Assembly (NCBI GenBank): GCA_038496445.1
Contig: JALMLS010000299.1
Span: 202,311 to 266,310 of the forward strand
Direction: 5' to 3'
From: Trichosphaerium sp. ATCC 40318
Taxonomy: Eukaryota; Discosea; Flabellinia; Trichosidae
DNA: 64,000 nt
Position 1 is the stretch's first letter. Each line of letters starts with the position of its first letter. The notes below the pieces were generated by a model. The model worked only from the letters and a program-made list of their open reading frames with translations. It was not told where the DNA came from and made no database searches. The position numbers and the translations under genes were made by a program. This document shows, piece by piece, positions 59,103-64,000 of the stretch.

Positions 59103-61524
59103 AACCACCGCGGAAAAGACCAAAGTTAGACCTCGAACTGCAAGATGACCCAGAATTCCAAGCTGTACGCAAATCAAATACCAAAATAATTTTTACTTCG
59201 CCTTTGTACAAAAAAAGACCCGCACGTCGCTGCAACCAAAAATAATATAAACTTGCAAGAAACGGACAACATAGAAAGAGATAACTCCTCAACTTTTTTT
59301 TTTTGTAACTGCTCTGACCTGGAGAATATAGATAAGAAAGTTGTTGCAACTCAAACACAGTCATGGTACTCACTTGGCAACTGGGCCACATCGCTACGAC
59401 AACAGTAGTAGGCAACGACGCAGAGTTAGGTACGTGTCACACTTCTGTTGGTTTAATATCAATCTTTTTTTTTTTTTTTCGTCCCAAACAATCAAAACAG
59501 AAAGCAAAACATCTATTTTACGCGTTAAAAATACCTATTCTGACTGGCTATTCCATGCAGGCGAGCGAGGTCATATTCAGGTACATAGAAGCTTTATACA
59601 CCGAAATTTCATTTCATTTGTTTTGTGCGCTAACTTTTGTGTTGCCCCTCCTATCAATGGTTACGTGAACTTGAAGAGTAGCGCAAATCCGCAAGAGAAT
59701 TTTTTTAGTGACGACAAGGACACGGATTATCAAGAAGAGACTGTAGTTAAGGCAAATATGCCATTTTTTTTTTGTTTTATTTTATATGCACAAAAGAGTA
59801 TCGGCTATTATCTTATGCGTGGAGTAGGAAGTTCCAACCAATGGCACGCCTACAAAGAAGCGGGGTAAAAAGAGAGTCAGAAGGAAGCCACGAAGTTCGA
59901 GCGTCATACTAAGCAGTAGAACTACACCTAAAAAGAAACCCTTCAAGATAAGCATGATTGCAAATCCGCATGTACCTCAGCCGCAGAGTGCGTGTTACAG
60001 CTCTTCGTATTAATGCTCCACTTGGAGTTTTTTCTTCCTTTCATTTTCAGCGGATGAGCTCTCAGTAGAAGCTGAGACCCTATCCCTCTCGCTATGTAAT
60101 AGCTTTCTTAAAGTATTTTTTTCTTTTAAAACTCAGGTGTGGAGATTAATTGTACTTATGTAAGTTGTAGATGGCCCGTTGAAGCCCCTCGCAGTAGCTA
60201 TGTACAGATTACAGATTGGCCAACAACCACCAGTGAGGACAGTATATAAAAGGATTATAAAACCTTACCCAGTAATAATGTTGATAGGCACGTATAAAAA
60301 AACTAACTTATTCTTGAAAGTTATATTCAAAATTTATGTAAGTTGCAAAATAGCTGATGCATTACTTAAGGGCCTAAGAAACCGAACAGCAATTTCTTTG
60401 TGCAAGCGTCTATTGTGCGTCAGGATTATTCGTGTGAGTTGTCTTGCCTTGATGGCCATCGCATTGTACCAGTTTTTAGCGGCGTGTGGGCTACTTTTAA
60501 AAAACTCAAGATATTGGCAACGATGCAACAAGTGCGTATAAACAAACAAACACAAAAAAAAAAAGACAACTGACTTGATAAAATAGGCTGGATGCCGAGG
60601 GTTTCGTCTAAAATTTCAGTTGAAAGAATTTGTAAAAGGTGGCGACACAATGAGACCGCTTCCTGGCGCTTGCACATACTCAAATGTTATACAAGTATAT
60701 TCACACACGCAATACCTATCTTCTCAAGATTCTCCAGCAATTGTAAATGATATAATACCAGGCACAGGTAAGAACTTTGGTAAAAACTACTCGATGCTGT
60801 TTTTTTTTTCTTTGTTGACAATGTGTTTTAAGGACCTCCTACCGGTGGTATCAAGTGTGTCATATTTGGTAGTTCTTTTTTGAACTCTAAAAAGTTGCGT
60901 GTTAAATTTGGAGATTTAAGTGTTCCAGCGTCGTTTCACGATCTGAACTCTATCATTTGCACAGTTCCTAAACAGCAAGGAGATGCTGCAGTAGTACCTA
61001 TATCGGTGTCTAATAATGGCAAGGATTTTAGCCCCTCCACAGAGATAACTTTTCGGTATGTGCGCTATCCGGACTTTAAGGTACTGGCCACTCCTAATTC
61101 GTTGGTTTCGCAAGTCAAAGCAGCGATTACGGGCAAAAAAGGGATACCACCTGAGAAGCAGTACCTTTCACACAATGGGCGACCTTTAGAAGATGACAAA
61201 CCATTGAAGCACTACAATATACGCAAAGGCGCTACTCTAGACCTCTCTGGCACGCCACTTGAGCCGCCACCTCAAGATGCAACGCTCTCTAGCACAGAGG
61301 GCTCGCAACGATCTCTAGTTACAACGCAGAAAGTATCTCAAGAAGAAAAGGTGTCCGATACAATGGACATTGATAGCGCTCGCACAGTTCGTGTGCTGGG
61401 CAACTCTATCCTCAGTGATAGCACAGATGACAGCAAGCCTGAAATCACGGCGTTTGCTGTGGATAAAGATATACTAAAAACTGAAATGGCGACAAATAAC
61501 ACAGCAGAGGACAAGCAAACGTGA
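59103..61524 (+). pseudogene. Right-arm copy of the IPT/ubiquitin-like gene, 5'-broken
   Basis: The copy begins at the duplication breakpoint, inside exon 1, so the start codon and first ~8 codons of the left gene are missing and replaced by AT-rich DNA. In the first exon the left CAACCCAAAAAAT is CAACCAAAAAT here, a 2-bp loss that shifts frame into an immediate TAA. Everything downstream, including the IPT and ubiquitin-like exons, is preserved. The final 214 codons (60880-61524) encode a protein identical to the left copy. Translation from an internal Met could still give a shorter product, so pseudogene is a likely but not certain call. Confidence 0.7.
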
Positions 61525-61640
61525 CGTTTGCACCAAAACGCAGAAAAAAAAGAGAAGGAACCTCGAGTTTGGCAGAGCGCTCTTGGGTTGTATTTTTTTT
61601 TTTTTCAAACATTTGTACAAAAGAAATTATAAATATACGC

Positions 61641-62868
61641 TTATGTCGGTACATCTTCCACAGGTTTGTTGAAATGATCTAACATTTGACCCACTACAAA
61701 GAAAAAAAAAGAGAATGAGAAATGTTTCAAAATCACATTGTGGCTGTTTTGTACCTTGTGTCGTGCCATGATTTATGTTTTTGTCCGGATTGTTATCTAG
61801 CCTGTACAATACTTCATATCGCTTTAAGAAGGGAAAGCACCAGTCGGCATCTAATTTTGCCAAAACAAAATTGTGTCGTTCTTTTGTTGGTCTACCGTCG
61901 TAGGCTATACCATCCATAGCTTCTTGTGCCTCCTTGTAAACCCGATCCTGTGTTAACCATGGTGTGTAGAATCTTGTTGGTTTTGTAAACAAATTACATC
62001 AATAATTTTAAAGCTTCACTCGCACCTCCTTACAGCCCACCTCTGGGTGGTGCGGTATTCTCCAAGAGAAATATATGGATTATTGGGCTTAGCCACTTGG
62101 CTGATGACATAGTCATTTTTCAGTACAAAATAAACCCAAAACAGCTTGACGCCTTTTCGAAGTGCATCTTGAGCTCCCTGTTGCAATGTGTCACTTAAAG
62201 AAAAAAAAAGAGGCAAGGCAGCTGAGCTGTTGCAGCTGGTTTTTTTGGCGCACATAACGGATATGATCATTCGGAAGCAATTGGATTTTGTGTTTCAACT
62301 TTTCTGGCTGTTTAACAATATATCTGTTAGTGTGCTTGGTCACAAGATGGCGTAAATATGTATGACGTACTGAAATCTCCTCAGCAAAAATGAAGGCTGC
62401 TTTTCTTATTTTACAACGACGTGAGTTTTCGTAGTTCATGAACCTATCAAGCTCTTCCTCTCCTTTCCTGAATGCGTCCTACTCGCGCTAAGTTTATTTT
62501 TTTTCATTGATTTAATTGTTGTCAGCTTTTTACCGCAAAATCAAGGGCTGCAATGGCCACTTCAGCTTTAATGTATGGGTAGTATTGCCTTTAGGCTTGT
62601 TAGGCGTCGAAACAACAGAGGTGTATGACAAAATTGCCTCATACCTGATGTTGTAGCGAGAATCGCACGCATCTAGTGTGCTCGTTACCCTTGGGGGATG
62701 TGAGAGTGTTTCTATTAGGGTGCTACATGCTATTACGCGTAAGACAGCTGTAATCGTACGCTACGCACTTATCCAGCCTGACAACACGGAAAAACCCAAT
62801 ATACCAAGCGTAGCATAGCCTCCATAGCGGTAACTGCGAGCGTACTTTCTAGTAAACAGAGACGACAT
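61641..62868 (-). CDS. Unrecognised membrane-anchored protein (right-arm copy)
   Basis: Second copy of the gene at 49716-50943, same length, with the same start (MSSLFTRKYARSYRYGGYAT) and end (HFNKPVEDVPT). Differences seen between the two, such as ACACC versus ACGCC and CACACCT versus CACACT near the 62340 region, fall in introns, and the reading frame appears intact. Unlike the IPT copy, this one keeps both ends and its upstream sequence, so it could be expressed. Confidence 0.65.
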
Positions 62869-63128
62869 TTGCTGTGTTGTTGAAAGTATTTGGCACTTGC
62901 TGAAGTTACGCTTAAGACCAATTTAGACTTTTTTCTTTTATAGCTTGCAACCACGTGCTCGGTTGTACCAACAAACGTGATCTCACAGAAAAGAAAATTG
63001 CGGTATACTAAAGGGGTGGAGTTTTCTTTGTTATTTATTAATCTGACGTATAGCACTGGAAGAAAATAATATTGTACATGGTGCTGTAGATACAGTGGCA
63101 GCGATTAATGGACAACCTAGTGTTTTGC

Positions 63129-64000
63129 TTATGCGTCCTTTTCCATCTCCAAAAATTTGCTTTTTCTATTTTTCTCCATAGCAATCTCTTGCAAGTCCCA
63201 GAAAGGCTTGTTAGAGAGCTCTTCAAGCTCTCTTTTGACTCTACTCATCACGGATAGATTGAAGCCATATACGTCTTTGTACTCTCGGATTTGCGGTCTC
63301 AGAGATGCGTGGATAGACCTTAACACTTGCTCCATAGTTCTATTTGTTGAGATTTGGGTGTGGTTCTCTTTGAGAACATAAACAATGATGCGTGTGCACA
63401 ACTCAAGATCTTTCTTTGCTTTAACCCATTTCTCTAAGAAGCGTAATCAGCCATTGGAGTGTACAACGACAAGAAACGTACCTATGTATCGCAGTAATTG
63501 CAAAATAATGGAAAATGGAATATTAGAGATAGCTTGCTGGAGGTCAGCCAAGTTGACACGTTTTAAGCAGTATAGTAGGTACTCTGTAACGAGAAGTTAG
63601 AAGAAGAAGGTGAGACAATGGTATGAGATAAAAATGAGTAGTACACATACCTGATGGTGATTTGCCGAGTAAGTACACGTTAGGCGTAGGTTTTGCGGGC
63701 ATATCTCCACCAAACTCTTTCACACTCTGAGCTTCAATATTGTATGCCTAATTCGTACATGAGTTAAATTCTTAACGCTACTACTTCTTGACACATACTT
63801 CCATTTTTGCTCCTCTTCACCTATGATATCCATTGCGTCAAGGAGGGCTTCGCTAGATTTTATTGATGCAAGCGACGTCCGTACGGCATCACCGGATTCC
63901 TTTGAATCTGGCTAAACATAAAATTATGAGCTACCGCCATTTATGGATGAGTACTACAAGATAACGTACAGGCTTGAATCTGTCTTGCTTTTCTAATGTC
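63129..64000 (-). CDS. WDR3: WDR3/UTP12 right-arm copy, 3' part only in window
   Basis: Reverse-strand copy of the last exons of WDR3, from the residues around RTLEKQDRF to the stop at 63129. The terminal 90 codons encode the same residues as the left copy. One intron is 2 bp shorter (CTAACTTCTCG versus CTAACTTTTCTCG). Whether the full gene is duplicated cannot be told, since the sequence stops inside it. Confidence 0.88.

Larger units (their letters stand above)
59103..64000 (-). repeat. Right arm of large inverted duplication (continues past window end)
   Basis: Reverse complement of 48588-53481. The inner boundary at 59103 abuts the AT-rich tract. Still identical at the last base of the window, so the true length exceeds 4.9 kb. 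Confidence 0.95.

Noticed and set aside
60179-60541. ORF of 120 codons in the arm (and its left twin at 52033-52395) as a separate membrane protein
   Set aside because: It mixes one true exon of the IPT gene with an intron and an out-of-frame exon; another frame gives QASIVRQDYSCELSCLDGHR, which fits the gene better.
48588-64000. Inverted repeat as transposon terminal repeats or a retroelement
   Set aside because: The arms contain ordinary host genes with introns, and no transposase, integrase or reverse transcriptase is visible.
1-64000. CRISPR arrays, bacterial operons, ribosome-binding sites, insertion sequences
   Set aside because: Spliceosomal introns, a pol III tRNA with internal promoter, and eukaryote-only families show nuclear DNA; no regularly spaced repeat array is present.

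Overview
This window is nuclear DNA from a gene-dense, intron-rich eukaryote, most likely a free-living protist. The genes are packed on both strands, with intergenic gaps from about 10 bp to about 1.5 kb. Almost every gene is cut by many very short GT..AG introns, mostly about 22-80 nt and often starting GTACGT or GTAAG. TAA, TAG and TGA all act as stops. The set of regulators (two different RhoGEFs, an ankyrin-RapGAP, a VPS9 Rab5 GEF, BTB and IPT proteins, calcineurin, KICSTOR) resembles amoebozoan or other unikont-side protists. That placement is inference; no marker here fixes the species.

Layout. 0-5.2 kb: a partial secreted protein, a coiled-coil protein, a tandem-BTB protein and a NECAP-like endocytic adaptor. 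5.4-13.5 kb: MTMR14 phosphoinositide phosphatase, an ankyrin protein, complex I subunit NDUFB7, a small secreted protein and a VPS9 Rab5 GEF. 13.6-26.3 kb: a Golgi-type glycosyltransferase, adenosine kinase, the KICSTOR subunit KICS2, an EF-hand-like coiled-coil protein, an IQ-motif RhoGEF, a METTL23-like methyltransferase and calnexin. 26.4-38.9 kb: an unrecognised gene, a large ARM-DH-PH RhoGEF, a Lys/Arg-rich protein, TMEM135 and an ankyrin-RapGAP. 39.1-49.5 kb: a CHD chromatin remodeller, then a divergent pair of small-subunit-processome genes, UTP23 and WDR3/UTP12. A tRNA-Thr(CGT) gene sits inside a WDR3 intron.

The most unusual structure is a large inverted duplication. Positions 48588-53481 reappear in reverse at 59103-64000 and run off the window end. 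The arms hold the 3' end of WDR3, an unrecognised membrane-anchored protein and an IPT plus ubiquitin-like domain protein. The 5.6-kb spacer holds an apparently intact calcineurin A gene and an AT-rich, repeat-bearing stretch. The left IPT gene is whole. The right copy begins at the duplication breakpoint, has lost its start codon and carries a 2-bp frameshift in its first exon, yet its last 214-codon block differs from the left only at five synonymous sites.

Functional themes are small-GTPase and phosphoinositide control of membranes and cytoskeleton (MTMR14, VPS9 GEF, NECAP, two RhoGEFs, RapGAP), nutrient and calcium signalling (KICS2, calcineurin, calnexin), ribosome biogenesis (UTP23, WDR3) and chromatin (CHD, METTL23-like). 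Exon joins were worked out by hand from splice consensus and family similarity. Gene spans are firmer than individual splice sites.
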